Shown here one piece after another: positions 45,905 to 56,797 of a stretch of 64,000 nucleotides of DNA (positions are counted from its first letter, which is position 1; the number at the start of each line of letters is the position of its first letter). Under the pieces are notes generated by a model. The model worked only from the letters and a program-made list of their open reading frames with translations. It had not been told where the DNA came from and did no database searches. This DNA is from Brachypterus glaber (Eukaryota; Arthropoda; Insecta; Coleoptera; Kateretidae), in assembly GCA_958510825.1 (NCBI GenBank), contig OY294050.1, positions 5,929,340 through 5,993,339 of the forward strand, in the 5' to 3' direction. The translations under genes and the position numbers were made by a program.

Positions 45905-46415
45905 AAGGGAACGTTCAAGTAATACGTAACGCAAAATTTGGCCTTTTTTTACCCCCACCCCCCCATGTAACGCGGCGTAACATTTTCGAGACACCCCCCA
46001 TTTGTTACGTAACATTTTTTTTTACAAAAAGTCAAAAAAATTAAAATAAAATTTTGCATTATGGTTTAAACCGGTTTTTAACCGGTTATTGCTTACGTAT
46101 TTTAACCCAAAACCGGTCTGATGTAATTTCCGCAACCGGTTAACCGAAAACCGTTTATTGGCTATGGTTTTCCATCTCTAATTTGTTTTTGTTTAGAGGA
46201 TTTAGTGAACACACCGTGTGCAATAAAATTTGCATGGAATCTTTCTCTTTAGGCCTAGATCATTGTTAAAAACGTAATCCAAAACACATTTTATAAGTTT
46301 ATAATTTTTTAAGTGTTACGTAACATTTTTACTGACAACCACCCACCCTCTGTAACTCGGCGTAACGTTTTTGAGACCCTCCCCTAGCGCGTTTTTTAAT
46401 ACTTGAATGCTTTTA
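45905..46415. mobile_element. Family E element, longer copy
   Basis: AAGGGAACGTTCAAGTAATA at the left, TTAATACTTGAATGC at the right. Inside are inverted GTAACGCGGCGTAACATTTT and AACTCGGCGTAACGTTTT blocks and a cluster of AACCGGTT motifs. No transposase. Confidence 0.7.
46069..46141. promoter_or_regulatory. Cluster of AACCGGTT motifs inside a family E element
   Basis: AACCGGTT at 46069-46076, 46080-46087 and 46134-46141, plus AACCGGTC at 46111. AACCGGTT is the consensus for Grainyhead/CP2 factors. The array lies in a transposon with no nearby gene; function is not implied. Confidence 0.3.
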
Positions 46416-46813
46416 TATATAATCACTGAAAATAAATGCAAACTAAAAAAACAACGGAAAAAATAATCAAAATCTTAAAACTTATCTGCACTTTTTCGTG
46501 AAAAAAAAGTGCGGTGGAACCGTACAATTTTTAGTTTATTTTCTTTTAGAATTGTGGAGAGTTATAATTGTCAGACTTTTCTTAAAAAAAAACTAACTGT
46601 CTGGCTGAACAGCAACAATTTTTCATTAAAGTACATTTTAATAAAAAAATAAAAAGGTAAGGTAAAATCAACTGTAAATTACATCGTTCATAAAACGTTT
46701 TTCTCGTCATAATAGAAATTTGTAACTTTTGAGATCATTTATTCATCTTTTATATTCAGGTCACCTTGTTTTTGTTATATTCATAACTATGGATATTGTA
46801 TTTATTTCAAATT

Positions 46814-47520
46814 ACATCGGCACTTAGTGCTACTAAGAGTGCCGATGTATTGAAATCTTCGCCAAAAAGTCAAAATCTTTGACCACGTTTTTTTCACATT
46901 TCTCGACGTTTTAGACCATTCTGAGTCGAAATCAGTAAAAAAAAATTTTTGCGTCCGTCTTTCTGTCTGTCTGTCTGTCTGGGTGTAAACTCTCTAACTC
47001 CATTTCTACATGAGATATCGACTTTTTTTGAATATTGTTTCTTATCGTATTCCGAAGAGCGGATTAGATTTTGGGGGTGAACGATTGGGAGTAAGGGGGT
47101 AAAAATAGGGTAAAACTCCTATTTTTAGCGTTTTTTGTTTATAATTAAGGCAATTATTATTGTATTTGGTTAATTTAGCACTTATATAAAAGATAATTTT
47201 AAATTGGTCAAAAAATGTTATAAACAACGTTTTCCTAAAATGCATTTTTTTCGAGATATTGGCGTTTAAAGCAGTAAAAGGTTTTTTTAGCATATCTCAC
47301 ATATTTATAACCCGATTTCAAATAATTATATTTTAAATAAAAGCTCTTTTTAAGCCCTATAAAAAATATTATATACAGTTTTTTGTTAGAATAAAATGTT
47401 TTAAAGATACAGAATTTAAAATCAAACAAAACACCTAGTTTGAAATTTGCAAACTAGATGGCTCTAGTGTACAATAGTGCCGATGTTTTGACAGGGTGCT
47501 TGCAACGTTTCATCTAGTTT
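46814..47520 (+). mobile_element. Family C dispersed repeat, best-preserved copy
   Basis: Terminal 11-bp hairpin ACATCGGCACT/AGTGCCGATGT, then a TCTG tetranucleotide run (46960-46980), an AT-rich body, a palindrome CTAGTTTGAAATTTGCAAACTAG-like near 47437, and the end CATCTAGTTT. Non-autonomous; class uncertain. Confidence 0.85.
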
Positions 47521-47539
47521 AAATTTAAAAATTCGTTGT

Positions 47540-47770
47540 TTACTAGGTATTACTTTCGCCTCGGAAAGTTCTGTTATCAAAAAAAAGATTATTTTATTTC
47601 GCAAAATCTGTTTGTCGGTCTGTTCGGAAAAAGTTGTAACCACGTTAAATCGCCAACTCTTTGAGCTAAATACTTTAAATTTGGAACATAGGGGCTCTTC
47701 ATCCAAAGTTCCCAGCTAGGACTATTTTTTGGGTCAAAGTAGGATAAAACCTATTTTTTTTTTTTTTCAA
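47540..47770 (+). repeat. Family R repeat, copy 3
   Basis: CTCTTTGAGCTAAATACTTT ... CCCAGCTAGGACTATTTTTT. Follows directly on the family C copy. Confidence 0.5.
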
Positions 47771-48122
47771 AAAAAATCACTTTTCGAAAAAAGATACGAG
47801 ATACGAGAATCGATAAATCGAGATATCCTTTCTTGTCTCGAATTCGAAAAGAATCAAGACAAGGGTCACGACGTTGAAACTAATAAATAAGAATCGTGAC
47901 TTGTTTAAACTTTTTGTTCTCTGCAAACATGTTATGTAAATAGTGAATGCCAATAATCAAAATTTTTCTGGCTTACTTTATAGCTGTTTCGACGCATGAT
48001 ACTAACCACCCTGCAGAAAAATTCAGAATCTCGCAAGACGAAAGAAGAAGCTAATCGGCGAGACTCTTGCTAGACTTGACAAGAATTTGAATACCGTCCC
48101 ATATAACACACGTTTTACAATG

Positions 48123-48345
48123 GATATCCCCAGGACATACTTTTGTTACTAAACGGAATGTCGAGCGACTTCCGAACCCGTATATCCCATGGACATACAT
48201 CATATATCCCAATTGTCCTTCGTGTGCCACAGGGACGTCCCGGGAACATACTGCCCGTATATCTCAGGGATATCCCGAAAGTACATCCCGGGACGTCCCT
48301 GCGATGTACGAAGAACATACAGTATATCCTTGGAATATACGGTAT
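48123..48345. repeat. Region of repeated GGGATATCC / GGGACGTCCC motifs
   Basis: Many imperfect short palindromes (GGATATCC, GGGACGTCCC, GGACATAC, GATATCCC) at irregular spacing on both strands. The same type of motif resumes after the AAT array at about 48593-48640. Open frames through it are shadows. Confidence 0.55.
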
Positions 48346-48544
48346 ATATTCAAAATTCTATGTAAATATTGTTAAAAATTTGGCATGGTTTTTAAGGTAC
48401 GAGGAATGGAGGGAAAGCGACATTGGAAGATTTAAATTATTTGTTGTATTTGGTGTCATTATGCCTGTTCGAAGAAAAGAAAAAAAGTTGTATTATGTTA
48501 TTAGTTTGTTATAGAATGTAGTCTCATTGGCTATGCTTACTGTT

Positions 48545-48545
<1 letters not shown>

Positions 48546-48581
<36 letters not shown>
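48546..48581. repeat. (AAT)n microsatellite
   Basis: About 12 units. Confidence 0.95.
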
Positions 48582-48719
48582 TGGGTACTATATCCTCAGG
48601 ACATACCTTTTGGGACATGCAAAGGATATTGTGTGCTATATGGGGTACAAAAACATGCTGCAGTATTAAATACTTACATACTAAAAAAGCAGCTGTTACG
48701 GATGTTTATATTATGTAAG

Positions 48720-49996
48720 AACCAGTAATGATTCTCAGAGAATTCTTAAGCGCACTCGTTTTGTTAATACAGCTACACCATATTTAATCGCAGTTAAATA
48801 GCTAGCAGCTGTTTAATCGGTGTAATCTGCATTAAACGATATGCGAGAATACATTTTGGAGCATGAAGAAAATAATTATTTACCGTATTCGCGTTTGAAA
48901 TATGTGGACTTCTACGCGAAAAGGGGCTGTCTAAAAATTACGTTCTGCTAATTTAGACAATGTTTTACCCTCTTTTCACGGTCTTAAGATCCTCATAGCT
49001 AGTCCTAAGACTTATTTTACGCAACTCTCCAGATCCAATTCTTTCATAAATTTTACACCCTACATCCTTAATTATTTGTAAGCAGCATTCCATTTCAGGT
49101 CTGCATGACTTCTAAATCTTAGCTTGCTCCTTAAAAAGTCTTTATAAAGACATTTATAAGTGTCATACAATCAGGGGCGGATTTATTTCATTTTAAGGTG
49201 AGGGGGCGCATCCATAAGGAAAAAATTGTGCTGTAACCAAAAATATAATTTTTAAGGTATTTCTATGGTAATCCGCCCATGTATACAATGTATATTATAC
49301 ATACCATTTGATCCATTTTCAAAACACACATCTCCAGTTATCTCCAATATGATGCTAAAAACCAATATTTCAATGGATTTGGAATTAGAATATTTTTTCT
49401 TTAGAATTTGAGATCCAATAGCACAAGTTTGCACCATTTGTTTTAGATAAAATTAGAAGGATTAAAATTCCGTATGAGTACCAAAATGTCAAAACCAAAA
49501 TTGGCACCGTTATGGAATGCCACATATTCAAATTCCTGAAAAGTAGATGTATTTAAGATATAGTTATTCAAAGTGCAAATGGTCGTAGGTATGTCAAAAT
49601 TCTACTTTGTTGTTCTAAATTGTGGGAAACCTAAATTAAATGACATTAAACTACCCACTTTTACACAGTGTTAAGTTTAATGTCCACTCTGTTCAGACAC
49701 ACTGAATTGTGGCGTTTTGTTAAAATGCCACAATTTAGCACAAAAATAAAACGAGGTAAAATTTTGACATGCAAACTTTTGCACTCTAAGTGACGATATA
49801 TAATAATATATCGAGTCCTTTAATATATTTTATATCGAACGAATTTCACTCCAATTTAAATTACATACGCCATTATTACCGAAAATATATAGCCTACTTA
49901 TCTCTCGAATGTTAACTATGTAAGTCTAGAATTTATCTTTAAAAGTTTTTTTCTAATACTACAGTGCCTGCGATATTTTCAGAGGTAATATCATAA
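48720..49996. other. Intergenic, no supported gene
   Basis: A minus-strand stretch near 49170-48960 stays open for about 45 codons, but with no start, splice context or recognised motif. 47771-48119 and 50162-51111 are similarly blank. Confidence 0.45.
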
Positions 49997-50161
49997 GTGA
50001 TACTAGGTTAGATATCGGTGGATTTTTACATAAATTTTACGAATATTAATCCCAATGACGAAAATGCAACGACTGCTTTAGCAGGAGTTGCATTTTCCAA
50101 AAATTGGGATTAATATGAGTAAAATTTGAAAAAAAAACAGCGCTACCTAACCTAGTATCAC
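49997..50161. mobile_element. 165-bp palindromic MITE
   Basis: GTGATACTAGGTTAG / CTAACCTAGTATCAC termini; inner TTAATCCCAA / TTGGGATTAA and GCAACGACTGC...GGAGTTGC. Confidence 0.85.
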
Positions 50162-51111
50162 GAATTGATATTTAGGGAGAGAATATAGTTTATATTTAAT
50201 ACACATACCTCTTAATTATAACGTATTAATCCACAAATAAATTATATTTTAAAAAGACAACAATAAGCACGATTTTAGTTTAGAGAAAAGAGGGGTAAAA
50301 AAAACCATCGTAAGGGTAAGGTATTTTCACTTATCAGTTAGCCAAAATATAAAATCTCTACAGCCTTTAATAACACGAGAAACGGGGTATGAAATGTATA
50401 AATTTTAGTCAATTTGCGTGACGTATTTTATGGACGACCCCTAGTTGAAAAAGTGGTAAACTTAAGTTTTTTTTTACTGTGCGAGTAGGCAGACGGAATG
50501 ACAAACGGAAGGACATGCTGGTGGGATTTTGGATCACATATGTGTCACATATTTGACAGATATGTGATATGAAACATCTTATGAAGAGCATAAAAAGTAT
50601 AGTTAACACTTTAGGGATGTTTTTCTTGTAAAAAAAAGTTCGTAAGTCAAATTTTTTTGTTGTTTTGTGTACTTTATTAGCTAGGATGATGTATGCCTTG
50701 TAAACAGATTTAAATTTCGTTTAAAACTGAAAAATTGAGACCATCAATCTCGATTCTTTTTTCAGCTTTAATCTTTACAAAACTTTGGCACTGATATTAC
50801 CAAGCGAAAGAAGAAAAAAAGGCATTATTATAAAAACTACTTTGTTTTCCTGTCTACTTTTTCTACATTACTTTGCCTAAATATATTTGACATTACACGC
50901 TGAAAATAAGTCTTTATTATAAGACAATATATTACAGCAGGATGATTCTAAATCAAAAGATATGTTAAGAAAAACACAAAATGTCCCCTAGAAGACCATT
51001 TTCCTATTTATTTATTTTTATCAAAACATATATACATAGTAACATAGTATAGTTTGACGCACGGATCTGTGGCTACGGGAAATATGTTTGGAATGTGTGT
51101 GCAAGTGGGAG

Positions 51112-51194
51112 GCCCGATGTAAGCACGCACGCCTTATAACGCTCTTGACGGAAAGAAGAGAGCGCGAATGACCCCTCCCCCTTACATCGGAGCC
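51112..51194. repeat. Short inverted pair in GC-rich segment
   Basis: GGCCCGATGTAAG faces CTTACATCGGAGCC about 55 bp apart. Probably the ends of a small element; boundaries not resolved. Confidence 0.4.
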
Positions 51195-51835
51195 TTTTTT
51201 TCATGCGGAGAACTATATATAGTAACACAGGACTTTCCTGGGGAAAGCTAAATAAATGGCAGTTTTTTCATATTCTTCTTGCACACAAAACCATATAAAA
51301 TGGATATTATCCATCCAATATCAAAAAAAATCACCCGCGTCAAAAACGGGTAACATGGTTAGTTTAATAAATTGACCTAAAGATTAAAGATAAACTCCAT
51401 TAAATATAAAATAATAAAGATATAAAAAATTTAAACTGAAAATCTATAAAACTATCTATAATTAATATGGTATATATTCTTACGTGATTTTTCTCCGATA
51501 TTTCCCAGGCAGAAAAAGTAAAAATAATCCGGGCTACTTTATCAAAATGACATCTATTTTTATTGCCGCTGGACGTGACTGAAATTTTTACACTTATTTC
51601 TATTTTTCATTTCTCAAATAACAAGCGATATTTATTTTAGATTTTTAGGACATTTCTCTTATTCGATTTTATGTGGTTTATGTCTGAAATATCTTAAGAA
51701 AAAATGTCCCACATAGGCCATAGTTATATGTGTAATTTATGTATATCACTCTCTTACTCTTTCATTATTGATTTAAGCAAATTTTTGGTCCTTCGTTCCG
51801 GATACAGCCCAAGAAACAAATGTATTACAACTGTC

Positions 51836-52045
51836 AAGATATAAACTCAAAGTTACAATTGTAACTGTTAATAGATATAACCTCAAAGTTACAATTGTAA
51901 CTGTCAATAGATATAATCTCAAAGTTACAATTGTCACTGTCAAGTTGACAATGACAGTGTCAACAGATATAACCTCAAAGTTACAACTGTAACTTTCAAC
52001 AGATATAACCTCAAAGTTACGATTGTAACTGTCAACTGTGGTCAA
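51836..52045. repeat. 36-bp tandem repeat, five to six units
   Basis: GATATAACCTCAAAGTTACA starts at 51838, 51874, 51910, 51966 and 52002, all 36 bp apart except one 20-bp insertion. Each unit holds the palindrome GTTACAATTGTAAC. Because 36 is a multiple of three, a minus-strand frame stays open with a 12-residue repeat; I do not regard it as a gene. Confidence 0.9.
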
Positions 52046-52129
52046 TTCTTCTCTCACTTGAACTAATATACGCATGTATGCCAACTTTAAAACAACAAAT
52101 GTGAATAGTCAGTTTCCCTGAGGCGTCTC

Positions 52130-52240
52130 CTGCCCAGTTTTAATGCTTATCGGCCACGTCGCTTATGTGCGGCTTGGCAACCTCGGTAAAAAAAACGCCT
52201 TGCTTTTTAAATCACACACTTTATTTTCGTCAGTGTCAGC
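52130..52240 (-). repeat. Family O repeat, copy 2
   Basis: TTTTAATGCTTATCGGCC ... GTGCGGCTTGGCAAC, the inverse of 17942-18045. Confidence 0.75.
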
Positions 52241-53208
52241 ACTTGGTGTAAAATTAATTTGACTTAAGACCTCAAATCTTATTTTAACGGTAACTTTAAC
52301 ACGCAAAGTGCGACTTTTTCATGTGCCTGAACCGTCATATATGGTGTCAATTCAATAAACTGTAAAACTAAAACTACACTTTATTTCGTGTGAAAACTCT
52401 TATTAATTATTAACGAGCCGTGATATTAAATATGGACCGTCATTTATCACAACTTATTTATTTATAAAAAACACAGAGAGACAAAATCTAATATGAATAT
52501 AGCTTGTTGCTATTTGACGTTTTTATTAAAATGAGTTCCATTTACCCTAAGCGCAAAAATTGCAAAACAACTTAATTCTTTTTTTCGGTGTAAAAGAGTA
52601 TGTATTTACGTCACATTACATTTCAAGGAAATCTTTTTTTCGAGCTTTGAATTGAACGTATTTTAAGATAAGATTGTATTAATAATCCAGGATAATTCGG
52701 AGGAAATCCTTATTTTCCTTATTTGAAAGAAACCCACAGATATTACATGTATACATAGGGATGTCCAGAAAAGAGAGAATGTCATAATGCAGTGTTTAAA
52801 TTTCTTAATAATAAAAAGTAAGGCTTTCCTATTTTTATCTTTTGGGGAAAGTTAAAGTAAAAGAATATAAGCAAGTTTACATCGTCAAGAATTTAGGATT
52901 AAATACGGAGTATTTAGGTTCTAAAATCCACTTATTTCTCGACTTAAACGGCAGGGGCTTTTTCCAGTGCGCCATATAAAATCAAGGTCTTCTGTCAGAT
53001 TTAGGGTTTAAAAAATATTTTAGGTTATGATTTCGTTTGGAGTCGGTTTGTGTTTGCTATATTCTTCTATAGTTAAACAAAAGTAAAAAAAAAAAAAAAC
53101 ATAAAACAAAACAATATAGATAATAATTAAAATCACGCAAAAATGTGAAAAAAAGTCTAGAAATACACATCGATCAAATTGTCGATTTGATTTGAACGGT
53201 TGGGATTA
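52241..53208. other. Intergenic, nothing recognised
   Basis: AT-rich; no repeat family or coding frame. 54271-54889 and 55181-56695 likewise hold only short chance frames. Confidence 0.5.
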
Positions 53209-53335
53209 ACCCAAGTAACACAGTAGCTATAAAGTACCTCTGAGCATCCTTTCGCAGCAAAATAAAAGCCATATGACTGTAATTTTGCTGCGAAAGAGCG
53301 GTAAGAGATACTTTTTAGCTATCGTGTTACTTGGG
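53209..53335. mobile_element. Family H MITE, copy 2
   Basis: ACCCAAGTAACACAGTAGCT / AGCTATCGTGTTACTTGGG; interior TTTTGCTGCGAAAGAGCGGT shared with 24309-24438. Confidence 0.88.
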
Positions 53336-53710
53336 AAGTTTATTCAAGGACTAAATATTTTAATCTGAGGAGTAAAATACTCTTTCGGATGTAAACTCGG
53401 TTATAAAGTCATGTCAATTCTAAAACGACTTTATTTTTCTTTCCATTATCCTAAAATTTAATTTAGGATAGCCCTGGTAGTATTGCTCCTTAAATGTTTA
53501 TTTTATAAAGGGATTTCCTTTTGCGCTGTGTAGAATTTTTTTTTGTCTTTACGAGTTAAATATTACTATATGAGAAGTTCCACAAGCGAAAAGTCCACAC
53601 AGAGAAAAAATATTCTGGTATAAAGTATGTGACACCTGTTAAACACTTGTTTCAAGTATAAAAATACTTAATATAATGAAATTTTACTAATTTAAAAAAA
53701 AAGTCCGAAC

Positions 53711-54270
53711 CTAGAGTGACGAGCTTTTGCATGTATACTAGTATTAATAAGGGCAATAAGTTTATGTTAATTTATTTTTTTTGAATTTATCCAGAGGCGT
53801 CCCTAAACGATAAAATGTATTAGGCTTAACACATTTTTGCGCCAAACTTTTTATTTGTAATTTTTTTGGATTTTTTGTAAAAAATATGGATTCCCTGAGT
53901 AAAAATATTTTAAAAATGTCATATAGTGTGACACTGTAGGAGAAACCGTTTAAAAAAAATGCAATTAAGAGGAGGTAACATTTTGTGCTACCAAAAACGT
54001 TACTTTTTAAAAGTCTATTACTTCTTTATTATTAAATTTAGGTGTTTTGGTAAAGAATACTTTTTGCTCAGATTTAAATGAAGCATCACCCTGCAGCATT
54101 AAAATTTTATTGATCCTTTTTTTTTGTTCCCCATTCAATATGTCATCTTCGAAGGGCCGTAGCTCCCTTAAGGCTCATTTCCGGACCAACCTTTATAAAA
54201 CTTTTTTTCATATTTTTGAATGTAGAATCACCTCTCAAATTTTGGCATGGCAGTTACTGATCACCCTGTA
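53711..54270. mobile_element. Family G element, left-truncated copy
   Basis: Matches 34217-34752 inside, but the right end carries the variant GGCATGGCAGTTACTGATCA plus CCCTGTA, as in the mini-element at 29397-29533. Confidence 0.8.
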
Positions 54271-54889
54271 TATCCAGATAAATAAAAATGTAATGAAAAA
54301 ACGTCTAATAAAATGGTAAATTAAAAAAAAAAATCATGATAGCTTTGTTTTCCACATTTCGCATGCGTATTAAATTTCTTACTACCTAAATCGTGCAAAA
54401 TTTGTCGTTTTCTTAGGTTGTCATAGGAAAATATCATATTTTGGTACTTACGACCCTTTTCTTTTGGCATCATACGAAGGAGCACGCAATTGACGTCACA
54501 TGTTTTCAAGAGCCAAATCAGCACACCACGCTGTCTGAATCGAATTAAGATGGCCATGGAAATAGAAAATATTAAAATTTATCGTCCAATATAAAGCAGA
54601 CATATTTTGACATTGTTATGCTCCACGGAGCTCTAGAGATTGAACTTCAAGAGTGTATTCAATGTAGGTTAGGGTAGTTTATTCTCAAATTTGTAGACCA
54701 TAATTTTGGTCCAGTACCAGCAAAAATTCCTCAGCTGATCCTAAATAGACCTAAATTTTAAGTGATTTGCCAACGCAAACCAAAAGTTAATCTGTTATAA
54801 AACCATGAACAGTAAAATCTAAGGTCCTCGGTTTCGATCGATAATAAACTTTATTCCTTAAAAATGATAGGTCCGTAACCAGAAAAAAA

Positions 54890-55180
54890 TCTAGGTTTCA
54901 ACCAAACTTGGCGCCCCTACAGAAAAATTGGCGCCTAAAAAAATACCTTCATGAAGAAAAGCTTTGTCCCTGGCGGTTTCTACTTAACTTGGCGCCCCTA
55001 CCAAAAACAAAAAAATTGGTGACCCAAAAATTAACTTCAAGAAAAAAGCTTTGCCCTGACGGTTTCAACCAAAACTTGGTGCCCCTGCAAAAGAAAATTG
55101 GCGCCCCAAAAATTACCACCTTCAAGAAATAAAGCTTTGTCCCTGACGGTTTCTACCAATCTTGGTGTCCCTGCAAAAAA
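54890..55180 (-). repeat. Family J tandem array, inverted copy
   Basis: About four units of AACTTGGCGCCCCTAC, AAGCTTTGTCCCTGACGG and GGTTTCTACCAA, the inverse of 36455-36740. Confidence 0.8.
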
Positions 55181-56695
55181 AAAGATCCCCAAAGGTAGGT
55201 GACTTAAAGAATACCAGGGAGGGGCTCAGCGAAATCGCTAAGGGGGCTCAAACCATGGTCAGGGGGGGCTTAGCTAATTATTTGTCAACTTTTCATTAAA
55301 AAGTTACGTTAATCGAAATTTTCTTTCAGCTTTTTTCAATTTTTTTAAAAGTTTAACCCCCATAACTTTTTTGTTTTGGAGGGGATTACTTTCAAAAACA
55401 ATAGGGATCTTCCTCTTGTAGAACTTGATTTTTCCTAAAAATTTCAAGTCGATCGGATTATTTGTTCTTGAGTTATCGTGTTTAGAAATATCGTTACATC
55501 CAAGCATTTTTCGTCTAGAACGATTTTTGAAAATTTTGGAAAATTCGAAACTACCGTATAATACTATTCTAGCGCAGCGCTTTGTGAATAGTATAATTAG
55601 TTCTGAGGATTAAGTTCATTTCCTCCCGATATTTTAGAATAATTAAAAAAAAAATAATTTTTATACTTTTAAAGTAAAAGATTGATAACTAAACGAATTT
55701 AAAAATAGGACATCTTTTTGTCCCGTATAAATTGTTCTAAACGACGTTCTAAAAATAATTGCTATTCTATTCAAAGACATTTGGCACATAGTTTTCTCTC
55801 AATGGATTCGGCGTCCTAATTTAATTTAATCAGAGTCCTTTTAGATAATAGAGAAATCAAAGAACGTTTTCTTTAATTTTCTAAAAGAACAAAAACCCCG
55901 GTTAAACTAGCCGTGAAGATGTGTTGCTTCACTTCCACAGTGTCAAATATTCGCAAAACTGTGCATTTTACTTTCGTAAGAAAAATAGTGTACATCACTC
56001 AGAAAGAGTTTTACACACCCGTGTACACTCGACTTTATATATTTTTTTTGATTCTGGATCGATATTTTTTGTGATGTGTTGTGTTGAACTTACTTTTTTC
56101 TATAAATTTGAAATAGTCGGAGATTTGTTTTGCGAGTCATCGTACACTGTAAAAAATAAAAATAATAATAAAATTTTTTGTATTATTTTACCTTTTATGT
56201 GGTTTTTAAATTTTCTACTATAAATAATAAACAAAATACGAACAAAACACAAATTTAACCTCCTTTTAGCCCCCTCCTTAACCGATTTAGCTCAAATACG
56301 AAATAATATTAAAAAAATACATCTACATACCAAGTCTCTACCTCAAAGCGTTCTTAAGTTATCGTGGATACAGGCAGATAGACCGACATACCAACAGACA
56401 TCATTTTTGTTTATTTTGATTTTTCTCGACGTTTTAGGGAAAAATAAGATGATTTTGACAAAAAAAATATTTTTTTCTTTCATGATAAAATACAAAAAAA
56501 CTGTCACAAAAATATTCAGGGTCTTTATAGTTCGCATCATGCAACATATGGTTAACATTGGCCAAAAGGGACAAAAATAAATATTTTTAAAGATAATTCG
56601 CTTGTTATTAATTGTAGAAGAACATTAAATTTTCAAAAAGATAAGATAATGCCCAGAGAGAGTTACGGCGGCGGCGCTAAATGCCACTCACCTAA

Positions 56696-56757
56696 CTTAA
56701 ACAACTTTCAAATAAGCTGAAACATATTACCAGCTTATTTGAAAGTTGTTTAAGTTC
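56696..56757. repeat. Perfect 25-bp-arm hairpin
   Basis: ACTTAAACAACTTTCAAATA... and its exact inverse around an 11-bp loop AAACATATTAC. Confidence 0.9.
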
Positions 56758-56797
56758 AAGTATTTTACAAATTTGGTCCAATTTTTTTATGTGTTTT

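Noticed and set aside
48960..49170. Minus-strand stretch open for about 45 codons (EMECCLQIIKDVG...)
   Set aside because: Looks mildly protein-like but has no start, donor/acceptor or family match that I can name; left unannotated.
51773..52084. 103-codon minus-strand frame with 12-residue repeat
   Set aside because: Produced by the 36-bp tandem repeat, with no start context or homology.
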